From JANOGU01 sp964499865 (GTDB lineage: Bacteria; Pseudomonadota; Alphaproteobacteria; Rhodobacterales; Rhodobacteraceae), in contig CAZCPY010000069.1 of NCBI GenBank assembly GCA_964499865.1, positions 1 to 16,904 on the forward strand: a stretch of 16,904 nt of DNA, in the 5' to 3' direction. The notes below the pieces were generated by a model. That model searched no databases. It was given only the letters and a program-made list of their open reading frames with translations, and was not told the DNA's origin. Shown piece by piece: positions 1 through 6,718 of this stretch (within the stretch, counting starts at the first letter, position 1; each line of letters begins with the position of its first letter). The translations under genes were made by a program, and so were the position numbers.

Positions 1-18
1 AGGCGAGATGAAAGGAAT

Positions 19-31
19 GTGCCGAAGGCAC
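19..31 (-). terminator. Possible weak intrinsic terminator after dnaE2
   Basis: On the minus strand a perfect 5-bp stem (GTGCC/GGCAC) with a three-base TTC loop lies 37 bases past the dnaE2 stop codon. It is followed by ATTCCTTTCATC, which is pyrimidine-rich but not a true T-run. If real, it suggests that transcription, and so the gene, ends here by design. The stem is short, so this is tentative. Confidence 0.3.
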
Positions 32-68
32 GCGATTTGCTTCGGACGCCGGGGCAGGGCGCTGCGCT

Positions 69-2861
69 TCAGGCGGCGCTCAGCAGGGGGCGCAGGAAGG
101 CCATCGGGTGGCGGCGGAGGGTCAGGCGCAGGCTCACGTAGTCTTCCACCACCGCCTCGCCCTCGGACATCGCGGCGAAGACCACCGCGGGTTCCGCGAT
201 CCCTTCGCCGTCGAGGTCGCCCGCGAAGAGCGGCAGTTCCTCGCCCAGGGCCAGCGCGCGGGCTGACCAGAGCGCGTCGCGGCGCGTCAGGTCCAGGGCG
301 GCGAAGGCGTCCGCCTCGGCCAGCCGTTCCAGCACCGCGGGCGCCACTCCGGCGCGGCGCCAGACGTCCTCGACCGAGCGGTAGCCGTTGCCGCGGGCGG
401 CGGTGATCCACAGCGCCTCGTCCTCGGGCATGCCGCGGATCTGGCGCAGGCCCAGCCGCAGCGCCAGCCCGCCCTGGCCGTCGGGTTCCAGCGTGTTGTC
501 CCAGAGGCTGGCGTTGATGCAGGGCGGGCGGACGGCCACGCCGTGTTCGCGTGCGTCGCGCACGATCTGGGCCGGGGCGTAGAAGCCCATGGGCTGGCTG
601 TTCAGCAGCGCGCAGGCAAAGACCGCCGGGTGGTGCCGCTTGATCCAGGCGCTGGCGTAGACCAGCAGGGCAAAGCTCGCGGCATGCGATTCCGGGAAGC
701 CGTAGCTGCCGAAGCCCTCGATCTGGGCAAAGCAGCGGGCGGCGAAGTCGGGGTCGTGGCCGCGCACCGCCATGCCGGACAGGAAGCGATCGCGGAATTC
801 GCTGACGTTGCCGTGCTTCTTGAAGGTCGCGAGCGACCGGCGCAGGCGGTCGGCTTCCTCGGGCGAGAAGCCCGCGCCGACGATGGCGATCTGCATCGCC
901 TGTTCCTGGAACAGCGGCACGCCCAGCGTCTTGCCCAGCACCTTTCCCAAAGCATCGTCGGGGAAGCTGACCGCCTCCTGCCCGTTGCGGCGCCGCAGGA
1001 AGGGGTGGACCATGTCGCCCTGGATCGGCCCGGGGCGGATGATCGCGACCTGGATCACCAGGTCGTAGAACCTGCGCGGCCGCATCCTGGGCAGGAAGTT
1101 CATCTGCGCCCGGCTCTCCACCTGGAACACGCCCAGCGTATCCGCCTTGCACAGCATGTCGTAGGTCGCCGGATCCTCGGGCGGCAGGGTGGCCAGCGTG
1201 TAGCGGGTGTGATGGTGCCGCTCCAGCAGGTCGAAGGCCTTGCGGATGCAGGTCAGCATCCCCAGCGCCAGGATGTCGACCTTGAGGATGCCCAGCGCGT
1301 CGATGTCGTCCTTGTCCCAGGGGATGACGGTGCGGTCCTCCATCCTTGCGTTTTCCACCGGGCACAGTTCGTCCAGCCGCCCCTCGGTGATGATGAAGCC
1401 GCCGACGTGCTGCGACAGGTGGCGGGGAAAGCCCTGGATTTCGGCGATGAGCTTCAAGGTCAGGCGCAGGCGGGGGTCGTCGGGGTCGAGCCCGATCTCG
1501 CGCAGCCGCGCCTCCTCGATGGCGCCGCCGCCCCAGCCCCAGATCTGGCTGGACATGGCGGCGACCGTATCCTCGGTCAGGCCCATGGCGCGGCCGACCT
1601 CGCGCACGGCGCGCTTGCCGCGGTAGTGGATGACGGTGGCGCAGAGGCCCGCGCGGTGGCGGCCGTAGCGGTCGTAGATGTGCTGGATGACCTCTTCCCG
1701 CCGCTCGTGCTCGAAATCGACGTCGATGTCGGGGGGTTCGTTGCGCGCCTCCGACACGAAGCGTTCGAAGACCATGGTGCCGATTTCCGGGGAGACGGAG
1801 GTGACGCCCAGCGCGTAGCAGACGATGGAATTGGCCGCCGAGCCGCGGCCCTGGCACAGGATGCCGCGGGACCGGGCAAAGGCCACGATGTCGTGCACGG
1901 TCAGGAAATAGGGCTCGTAGCGCAGTTTCGCGATCAGCGTCAGCTCATGCGCCATCTGCGCCCGCGCCTTGTCGGGCGCGCCCTGGGGGTAGCGCCAGGC
2001 GAGGCCCTCCTCGGCCAGCCGCCGCAGGCGGGCGGCGGCGGTCTCTCCGGGCGCGACCTCGGAGGGGTATTCGTAGCGCAGTTCGTCCAGCGAGAAGGCG
2101 GCGCGGGCGGCCATGGCGCCTGCGCGGTGGACCGCCGTCTCGTGGCCTGCGAACAGGCGCAGCATCTCGGCTTCGGAGCGCAGGCGGCGTTCGGCATGGG
2201 GCAGGGCGCGGCGGCCCAGCGCCTCGACCCTGAGCCCGAGGCGGATGGCGGTCAGCACGTCGGCCAGGCGGCGGCGCGACCCGTGGTGCATCAGCGGATC
2301 GGCGGCGGCGACGGTGGGCAGGCCCAGCCGCGCGGCCAGCCGCGCCAGCCGGTCGAAGCGGGCGCCGTCCTGCCCGTCATAGGCGGGCGCCAGCACCAGC
2401 GCCGCATCGCCGGGGAAGTGCCGCGCCAGCCTGCGGGCCTGGCGCAGCCAGGCGGCGCCCCCGCCGTCCGGCGGGTGCAGCAGCAGAAGCGACCCCGCCC
2501 CCCAGTCCAGCAGGTCGTCCAGCCGCAGCAGGCAGTCGCCCTTGGGCGCCCGGCGGCGGCCCAGCGTCAGCAGGCGGCAGAGCCGCCCCCAGGCCGCCCG
2601 GTCGCGCGGGATCATCGTGGCGGCGAAACCGTCGTCCAGCACGATGCGCGCCGCCGGGATCAGGCGCGGCGGCACGCCCCCGCGATGCGCGATCTCGCGC
2701 CCCTCGACATGCGCCCGCACGATGCCCGCCACGCTGTTGACATCGGCGATGGCAAGCGCGGGCAGGCCGAGGTCGGCCGCCCGGCGCATCATCTCCTCGG
2801 GGTGGGAGGCGCCGGTCAGGAAGGTGAAGTTCGTGCGCGCGCAGAGTTCGGCGAAGGGCAT
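69..2861 (-). CDS. dnaE2: Error-prone DNA polymerase DnaE2 (ImuC), C-terminally shortened
   Basis: A C-family (PolIII alpha-like) polymerase used for SOS-induced translesion synthesis and mutagenesis. The N-terminal PHP domain begins with FAELCARTNFTFLTGASHPEE. The palm carries catalytic PDIDVDF at about residues 378-384 and KVDILALG at about 527-533, so all three catalytic aspartates are present. GRGSAANS, the fingers motif IIRPGPIQGD and an HhH-like segment (about 830-880) follow. I chose ATG 2861 (930 aa) because it has GGAG four bases upstream; the in-frame GTG at 2876 lies inside the LexA box. Family members usually run about 1,050-1,150 residues. This one stops right after HPMAFLRPLLSAA, where the C-terminal OB-fold normally begins. 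The catalytic core looks intact, so activity is possible. imuB is not upstream, unlike the common imuA-imuB-dnaE2 cassette. Confidence 0.9.
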   Translation of the reverse strand: MPFAELCARTNFTFLTGASHPEEMMRRAADLGLPALAIADVNSVAGIVRAHVEGREIAHRGGVPPRLIPAARIVLDDGFAATMIPRDRAAWGRLCRLLTLGRRRAPKGDCLLRLDDLLDWGAGSLLLLHPPDGGGAAWLRQARRLARHFPGDAALVLAPAYDGQDGARFDRLARLAARLGLPTVAAADPLMHHGSRRRLADVLTAIRLGLRVEALGRRALPHAERRLRSEAEMLRLFAGHETAVHRAGAMAARAAFSLDELRYEYPSEVAPGETAAARLRRLAEEGLAWRYPQGAPDKARAQMAHELTLIAKLRYEPYFLTVHDIVAFARSRGILCQGRGSAANSIVCYALGVTSVSPEIGTMVFERFVSEARNEPPDIDVDFEHERREEVIQHIYDRYGRHRAGLCATVIHYRGKRAVREVGRAMGLTEDTVAAMSSQIWGWGGGAIEEARLREIGLDPDDPRLRLTLKLIAEIQGFPRHLSQHVGGFIITEGRLDELCPVENARMEDRTVIPWDKDDIDALGILKVDILALGMLTCIRKAFDLLERHHHTRYTLATLPPEDPATYDMLCKADTLGVFQVESRAQMNFLPRMRPRRFYDLVIQVAIIRPGPIQGDMVHPFLRRRNGQEAVSFPDDALGKVLGKTLGVPLFQEQAMQIAIVGAGFSPEEADRLRRSLATFKKHGNVSEFRDRFLSGMAVRGHDPDFAARCFAQIEGFGSYGFPESHAASFALLVYASAWIKRHHPAVFACALLNSQPMGFYAPAQIVRDAREHGVAVRPPCINASLWDNTLEPDGQGGLALRLGLRQIRGMPEDEALWITAARGNGYRSVEDVWRRAGVAPAVLERLAEADAFAALDLTRRDALWSARALALGEELPLFAGDLDGEGIAEPAVVFAAMSEGEAVVEDYVSLRLTLRRHPMAFLRPLLSAA

Positions 2862-2870
2862 GGGGCTCCG

Positions 2871-2885
2871 GAACACAACGGGAAC
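2871..2885 (-). promoter_or_regulatory. LexA (SOS) box of dnaE2
   Basis: Read on the minus strand, this is GTTC, seven bases (CCGTTGT), GTTC. It matches exactly the direct-repeat LexA box GTTC-N7-GTTC known from Rhodobacter and other alphaproteobacteria. It lies between a candidate -10 (2886-2891) and the GGAG ribosome site (2866-2869). Bound LexA would therefore cover the start of transcription and the leader. This strongly supports DNA-damage control of dnaE2 and argues against the GTG start inside the box. Confidence 0.85.
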
Positions 2886-2914
2886 ATCCTAGCGCCGAAT
2901 CGCGCCCGAGGGAA
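2886..2914 (-). promoter_or_regulatory. Candidate dnaE2 promoter
   Basis: On the minus strand, TTCCCT (2909-2914) is followed after exactly 17 bases by TAGGAT (2886-2891). The -10 matches TATAAT at four of six positions and the -35 matches TTGACA at three. Its position directly upstream of the SOS box is what a LexA-repressed promoter should look like. The call rests on spacing and context more than on match quality. Confidence 0.4.
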
Positions 2915-3187
2915 CCTCTGCAACGCCCCCCCGGGCCCCGTGCCGGGGCTTCTCCCGACACACCACACAGTCGCCGTGGCCGGGGAGGGGTCCGCGGTCG
3001 GGCCCGGGGCGAGAGGTTCATCCGGTGAAGGTCCGTCTGTCATCAGGGTGCGCCGACCGCGGGGCATGGGGGGCACGGGGGGCCGGGGGGCACCGGGCCG
3101 CCCGGGGGGCACGGGGCGCCGCCTGCGACCCGCCGTGTCGCGGGCAGGCCAGACGCAGGGCCACCGCCGGGCGACGCTGCCGCCATC
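2892..3187. other. Long intergenic gap between divergent dnaE2 and the transporter gene
   Basis: Apart from the dnaE2 promoter and the G-run cluster listed separately, this gap holds no gene I can support. It has a 6-bp hairpin GCCCCG-TGC-CGGGGC at 2935-2949. No clear -35/-10 pair was seen for the rightward operon. Reading frames through it have low-complexity Gly/Arg/Pro composition and no recognisable family. Confidence 0.5.
3061..3116 (+). repeat. G-run cluster, potential G-quadruplex
   Basis: Runs of 4, 6, 6 and 6 guanines occur at 3061-3064, 3068-3073, 3077-3082 and 3085-3090, separated by loops of two or three bases (cat, cac, cc). Further runs lie at 3095-3097, 3104-3109 and 3113-3116. 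The first four runs satisfy the usual G3+N1-7 quadruplex rule on the plus (coding) strand. The cluster is 72 bases upstream of the transporter start, so it may fall in its promoter or 5' leader. Folding and function are inferred only. Confidence 0.55.
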
Positions 3188-4162
3188 ATGGTGCCTGCCG
3201 CGATGTCTTCTCCCGACCTCCGCCGCCAGCGGCTGGTCGGCATGGCCTGTGCGGTGGCGGCGTCCGCGGCCTTTTCGGTCAACGACGTGACGATCAAGTT
3301 CCTGTCGGGCGACTATGCCCTGCACCAGGTGATCCTGACGCGGTCGGTGATCGGGATGACCTTCCTGTTCGCCGTGCTTCTGCCCTTCAACGGCGGCCTT
3401 GCCGCCCTGCGCACGGCGCAGCCGGGCAAGCACCTGCTGCGCGGGCTTTGCGTTGTCGCATCGAATGTCTTCTACTTCATGGGGCTGGCGGCGCTGACGC
3501 TGGCCGATACGGTGACGATCTTCTTCGTGGCGCCCCTGATGGTGGCCGCCCTGTCGGTGCCCTTGCTGGGCGAAAGGGTCGGACCATGGCGCTGGGCGGC
3601 GGTGCTGGCCGGGCTGGCGGGGGTGGCGGTGATGATGCGCCCCGGCCAGGGGGTCTTCACCTGGGCCTACCTGCTGCCGGTGATGTCGGCGCTGGCCTAC
3701 GCGCTGATGCACATCATGACGCGCAGGATGGGCGGGCGGGAACGCGCCGTGACCATGACCTTCTATGTGCAGCTGAGCTTTGTCCTGTTCTCGCTGACCG
3801 TCGGCCTCTTGATCGGCGATGGCCGCCTGTCGGGCAGCGCCGACCCCTCGCTGGCCTTCGTCACCCGCCCCTGGGTCTGGCCGCCCCCGACCGACGTGCT
3901 GATCATGGCCGCCACCGGGCTGGGGTCCACCATCGGCGGGGTGCTGATCGCGCAGGCCTACAAGCATTGCGACGCCTCGCTGGTCGCGCCTTTCGAGTAT
4001 GTGGCGATCCCCATCGCCATCTTCTGGGGCTGGACCGTCTTCGGCGACTGGCCGGACGGCACCGCCTTCACCGGCATCGCGCTGATCTGCGGGGCCGGGC
4101 TGGTCACCGTCTGGCGCGAGGCGATCCGGGGCGGCCCCCACACCCCGAAGGAGCCGACATGA
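3188..4162 (+). CDS. EamA/DMT-superfamily transporter
   Basis: A 324-residue inner-membrane protein with about ten hydrophobic segments in two EamA repeats, the normal length and architecture of drug/metabolite transporters. The first segment starts near LVGMACAVAASAAFS. The typical loop LTLADTVTIFFVAPL precedes GERV in repeat one, and LVAPFEYVAIPIAIFWGW marks repeat two. Likely role: export or exchange of a small metabolite; the substrate cannot be read from sequence. It is first in a three-gene operon, and its stop TGA overlaps the ATG of the HAD gene (ATGA). The start is uncertain: ATG 3188 and ATG 3203 (five residues shorter) both lack a clear Shine-Dalgarno sequence. A product of the downstream imine-reductase-like enzyme or a related amino acid is a reasonable guess for the cargo. 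Confidence 0.85.
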   Translation: MVPAAMSSPDLRRQRLVGMACAVAASAAFSVNDVTIKFLSGDYALHQVILTRSVIGMTFLFAVLLPFNGGLAALRTAQPGKHLLRGLCVVASNVFYFMGLAALTLADTVTIFFVAPLMVAALSVPLLGERVGPWRWAAVLAGLAGVAVMMRPGQGVFTWAYLLPVMSALAYALMHIMTRRMGGRERAVTMTFYVQLSFVLFSLTVGLLIGDGRLSGSADPSLAFVTRPWVWPPPTDVLIMAATGLGSTIGGVLIAQAYKHCDASLVAPFEYVAIPIAIFWGWTVFGDWPDGTAFTGIALICGAGLVTVWREAIRGGPHTPKEPT

Positions 4163-4779
4163 CCCCGCAGGCGATGGTCTTCGACATCGGCAACGTGCTG
4201 GTGACCTGGGACCCGGAAGGGTTCTACGACCGCAGCATCGGCGCGGCCCGCCGCCGGGCGCTGTTCGCCGCCGTCGACCTGCATGCGATGAACGAGGCGG
4301 TGGACGCGGGTGCCCCGTTCCGCGGCACGATCTACGCCTGGGCCGACAGCCACCCCGACTGGGCGGCCGAGATCAGGCTGTGGCACGACCGCTGGGAAGA
4401 GCTCGCCAGCCCGCGCATCGAGCATTCGATCCGCCTTCTGCGCGCGCTGCGCGCCCGCGGTGTGCCGGTGTTTGCGCTGACCAACTTCGGCGACGAGAGT
4501 TTCGCCTTTGCCCGCACCCGGATCGACGTGCTGAACGAGTTCGACCGCGCCTATGTCTCGGGCCGCCTGAAGGTGACCAAGCCCTCGCCCGCCATCTATG
4601 CCGCGGTCGAGGCCGACTGCGGCCTGCCGCCCGCGGCGCTGCTGTTCACCGACGACAAGGCCGGGAACATCGCCGCCGCCGCGGCGCGCGGCTGGCAGGT
4701 GCACCATTTCACCGGCGCCGCAGGTCTGGCACAACGGCTGGTGAGCGCAGGACTGCTGACCCCGGACGAGGCCCAATGA
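4159..4779 (+). CDS. HAD-superfamily (subfamily IA) hydrolase
   Basis: A 206-residue cytoplasmic haloacid-dehalogenase-like hydrolase. Motif I is VFDIGNVL with nucleophile D9; position +2 is glycine, not aspartate. This is as in the YihX-like (FDLGNV) phosphatase and dehalogenase branches, so phosphatase activity is not certain. Motif II is FALTN near residue 111, the motif III lysine is in KVTKPSP, and motif IV is the acidic pair in FTDDKAGN. Overall it resembles YihX-type sugar-phosphate phosphatases, but the substrate is unknown. The start is secure: AAGGAG lies 5-6 bases upstream. The gene overlaps its neighbours by four bases on both sides (ATGA), so it is almost certainly translated in coupling with the transporter before it and the reductase after it. 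Confidence 0.88.
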   Translation: MTPQAMVFDIGNVLVTWDPEGFYDRSIGAARRRALFAAVDLHAMNEAVDAGAPFRGTIYAWADSHPDWAAEIRLWHDRWEELASPRIEHSIRLLRALRARGVPVFALTNFGDESFAFARTRIDVLNEFDRAYVSGRLKVTKPSPAIYAAVEADCGLPPAALLFTDDKAGNIAAAAARGWQVHHFTGAAGLAQRLVSAGLLTPDEAQ

Positions 4780-5681
4780 CCCCCACCATCATCGGACCCG
4801 AGGCCGAGGCGCGCCTCGCCTGGCCCGGCATCACGGCGGCCATCGAGGCCGGGCACCGCCTGCCGCGGGCGGACATCGCCGACCTGCTCCTCTATCGCGG
4901 CAACGACACGCTCCTGGACCGTGCCGCCTGGATCGACGGGCTGGGCTCGCTGGTGAAGGTCGCCACCATCCACCCCGGCAACGCCGCCCGCGGCCTGCCC
5001 ACGATCAACGGCGCGGTGGCGCTGTTCGACGACGTGACCGGCGTGCTGCGGGCGCTGGTCGATTTCCACCTGGTGACCCGCTGGAAGACCGCGGGCGACA
5101 GCCTTCTGATGGCGCAGCGGCTGGCACGCCCGGACAGCCGCCGCATCCTGCTGGTCGGCGCCGGGGCCGTCGCGCGATCAATGCGGCAGGCCTATGCCTC
5201 GGCCTTTCCGCAGGCGACCTTCGCCGTCTGGGGCCGCGACCCCGCCCGCGCCGTCATCCCGGGGGCCGAGACGGTGACCGACCTTGCCGCCGCCGTGGCG
5301 CGGGCCGACATCATCTGCACCGCCACCATGTCGCAGGCGCCGCTGATCCTGGGCGACTGGCTCAGGCCCGGCCAGCACCTTGACCTGATCGGCGCCTTCA
5401 CGCCGCAGATGCGCGAGGTGGACGACGAGGCGATGGCCCGCGCCCGCGTCTTCGTCGATGCCCGCGCCACCACGATCCACCACATCGGCGAGATCATCGC
5501 CCCGATCGCATCCGGCGCGATCACCGAGGGCGACGTCATCGCCGACCTCTACGATGCGCCCGAGGCGTTCCGGCGCCGGTCGGCCGACGACATCACCATC
5601 GCCAAGAACGGCGGCGGCGCGCATCTGGACCTGATGACGGCCGACTGGATCGTCCGGTCGGTCGCCGCCGCGATGGCCTGA
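4776..5681 (+). CDS. Ornithine cyclodeaminase/mu-crystallin family protein, probable imine reductase
   Basis: A 301-residue NAD(P)-dependent enzyme. It shows LVKVATIHPGN (K61), WKTAGDS at 103-109, the Rossmann motif LLVGAGAVA near 126-133 and GAFTPQMREVDD at 206-217. In classical ornithine cyclodeaminase the second site is RTAATS and the last carries a catalytic aspartate (GGDCPGKTEL). Here Arg is Lys and that Asp aligns with Phe 208. The xPxxREVDD form is like mu-crystallin ketimine reductase and bacterial delta1-pyrroline-2-carboxylate reductases. I therefore infer cyclic-imine or ketimine reduction (proline or hydroxyproline type metabolism) rather than ornithine to proline deamination. 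The ATG overlaps the HAD stop (ATGA), and it is the last gene of the operon. No convincing terminator was seen in the 102-base gap after it. Confidence 0.82.
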   Translation: MTPTIIGPEAEARLAWPGITAAIEAGHRLPRADIADLLLYRGNDTLLDRAAWIDGLGSLVKVATIHPGNAARGLPTINGAVALFDDVTGVLRALVDFHLVTRWKTAGDSLLMAQRLARPDSRRILLVGAGAVARSMRQAYASAFPQATFAVWGRDPARAVIPGAETVTDLAAAVARADIICTATMSQAPLILGDWLRPGQHLDLIGAFTPQMREVDDEAMARARVFVDARATTIHHIGEIIAPIASGAITEGDVIADLYDAPEAFRRRSADDITIAKNGGGAHLDLMTADWIVRSVAAAMA

Positions 5682-5783
5682 GGCGGGCTCTGCCCTTGCG
5701 CGTCCTGCCGCTGCGGCGCCCTACCCCGCATCGACATGACAGCTGCCCGCTCTCCGGCGGTTCCGCCCCGGACGACGCAGCGT

Positions 5784-6545
5784 CTATCCCGCCACCTCGA
5801 CCCGCGTGTTCCAGTCCGCGCAGCGGCGGGCCAGGTCGTCGGGGAGTGGGCGGTCGGTGAAGACGGTGTCCAGTTCCGCCAGCGAGCAGATGCGCGCGGG
5901 GGCGGAGCGGCCGAGCTTGGTGTGGTCGGTGACGAGATAGCGCCGGCGCGCCTGCCGGATGATCGCCCGGCTGACGCGCACCTCGGCCAGGTCGAAGTCC
6001 AGAAGGTCGCCGTCGGCATCCAGCGCCGAGGTGCCGATCACCGCGAAATCCACCTTGAACTGGTCGATGAACTGGGTGGTCAGGTCCCCCACCAGCCCGC
6101 CGTCCGACCGCCTGAGCGCGCCGCCCGCCACCATCACCTCGCAGGCCGGGTTGGCGGCCAGGATGTTGGCCACGTTCAGGTTGTTGGTGACGACGGTGAT
6201 GTTGCGGTGCTGGAGGAGCTCGCGCGCCACCGCCTCGGTCGTCGTGCCGAGGTTCAGGATCAGCGAGGAATTGTCCGGGATCGCCGCCGCGCAGGCCCGC
6301 GCGATGGCGGCCTTGGCGCCTTCGTTCATCCGCCGCCGCTGGTCATAGCCGATGTTGGCCACGCCGGTGCGGGCGATGGCGCCGCCGTGCACGCGGTCCA
6401 GATGCCCCGCTTCGGACAGTTCGGTCAGGTCGCGCCGGATCGTCTGCAGGGTGACATCGAAGCGTTGCGCCAGGTCCTCCACGACCACCCGCCCGTCGGC
6501 CCGCGCAATCTCCAGGATCTCGGCCTGACGGAAGCTCAACGCCAC
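5784..6545 (-). CDS. glpR: DeoR-family glycerol-3-phosphate regulon repressor GlpR
   Basis: A 253-residue transcription factor of normal DeoR-family length. An N-terminal winged helix-turn-helix occupies about residues 6-56, with the DeoR signature VTLQTIRRDLTELSEAGHLDRVHGGA. The C-terminal sensor domain carries LNLGTTTEAVARELL, VTNNLNVA and AGGALRRSDGGLVG. The assignment to GlpR rather than another DeoR protein rests on its being divergent from glpD. Known GlpR proteins repress glycerol catabolism and release DNA on binding glycerol-3-phosphate. The start is a GTG (6543-6545) with AGGGG about seven bases upstream. The inverted repeat at 6615-6661 lies inside its own candidate promoter, so autoregulation is likely. 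It converges on the reductase gene at 5681. Confidence 0.92.
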   Translation of the reverse strand: MALSFRQAEILEIARADGRVVVEDLAQRFDVTLQTIRRDLTELSEAGHLDRVHGGAIARTGVANIGYDQRRRMNEGAKAAIARACAAAIPDNSSLILNLGTTTEAVARELLQHRNITVVTNNLNVANILAANPACEVMVAGGALRRSDGGLVGDLTTQFIDQFKVDFAVIGTSALDADGDLLDFDLAEVRVSRAIIRQARRRYLVTDHTKLGRSAPARICSLAELDTVFTDRPLPDDLARRCADWNTRVEVAG

Positions 6546-6607
6546 GCTACACCCCTATCCCAAAGCGCTTGCGGGGAAAAATGTGGCACATGACCGGGGC
6601 CTTGTCA

Positions 6608-6636
6608 CCTGTATCGCAAATTTTCGTTTCTGCCAA
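6608..6636 (-). promoter_or_regulatory. Candidate glpR promoter
   Basis: On the minus strand, TTGGCA (6631-6636, five of six to consensus) and TACAGG (6608-6613, three of six) are exactly 17 bases apart. The spacer 6614-6630 contains the whole left operator arm (6615-6629), so a bound repressor would block this promoter. Transcription from about 6601 would give a leader of roughly 55 bases before the GTG. Confidence 0.5.
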
Positions 6637-6661
6637 AAACGCGCGCAAACGAAAATCTGCG
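6615..6661. promoter_or_regulatory. Probable GlpR operator (long inverted repeat) between glpR and glpD
   Basis: Two 15-base arms, CGCAAATTTTCGTTT (6615-6629) and AAACGAAAATCTGCG (6647-6661), are complementary at 14 of 15 positions across a 17-base spacer. Each arm contains TTCG/CGAA, the core of known GlpR half-sites. A further AAACG at 6637-6641 pairs with the left arm as a closer repeat (CGTTT-N7-AAACG), and another lies at 6668-6672. The stretch is strikingly AT-rich for this genome. It touches the spacer of the glpR promoter and the -35 of the glpD promoter, so one set of sites could repress both genes. Confidence 0.7.
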
Positions 6662-6690
6662 TTGACGAAACGGACGGACTGGCGCAGACT
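6662..6690 (+). promoter_or_regulatory. Candidate glpD promoter
   Basis: TTGACG (6662-6667, five of six to consensus) and CAGACT (6685-6690, three of six) are 17 bases apart. The -35 directly abuts the right operator arm ending at 6661. A start near 6697 would precede the GGGAGG ribosome site at 6705-6710 and the GTG at 6719. The good -35 and the placement make this the most convincing promoter in the window. Confidence 0.55.
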
Positions 6691-6718
6691 CGCGCCCGAG
6701 TCTTGGGAGGGACGAGGC

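Noticed and set aside
1..68. Continuation of dnaE2 by a simple frameshift in the last 68 bases
   Set aside because: The two stop-free frames do not resemble the conserved segment that normally follows the HPMxFLR block, though the stretch is too short to exclude it fully.
2862..2876. GTG 2876 as the dnaE2 start
   Set aside because: It lies inside the LexA box and has no ribosome site, while ATG 2861 has GGAG at normal spacing and gives the usual N-terminus.
543..3290. A very long open frame (about 915 codons) on the plus strand opposite dnaE2
   Set aside because: It is antisense to a well-supported polymerase gene, its composition is His/Gln/Asp/Arg-rich low complexity, and it shows no family motif. 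It follows from high GC and codon bias.
5682..5783. Terminator between the convergent reductase and glpR genes
   Set aside because: Only 4-bp stems (GGCG-GTTC-CGCC, GCCG-CTG-CGGC) and no T-run.
6569..6718. N-terminal extension of glpD from 6569
   Set aside because: It would translate through the operator and both promoters; GTG 6719 has a strong ribosome site and correct distance to the FAD motif.
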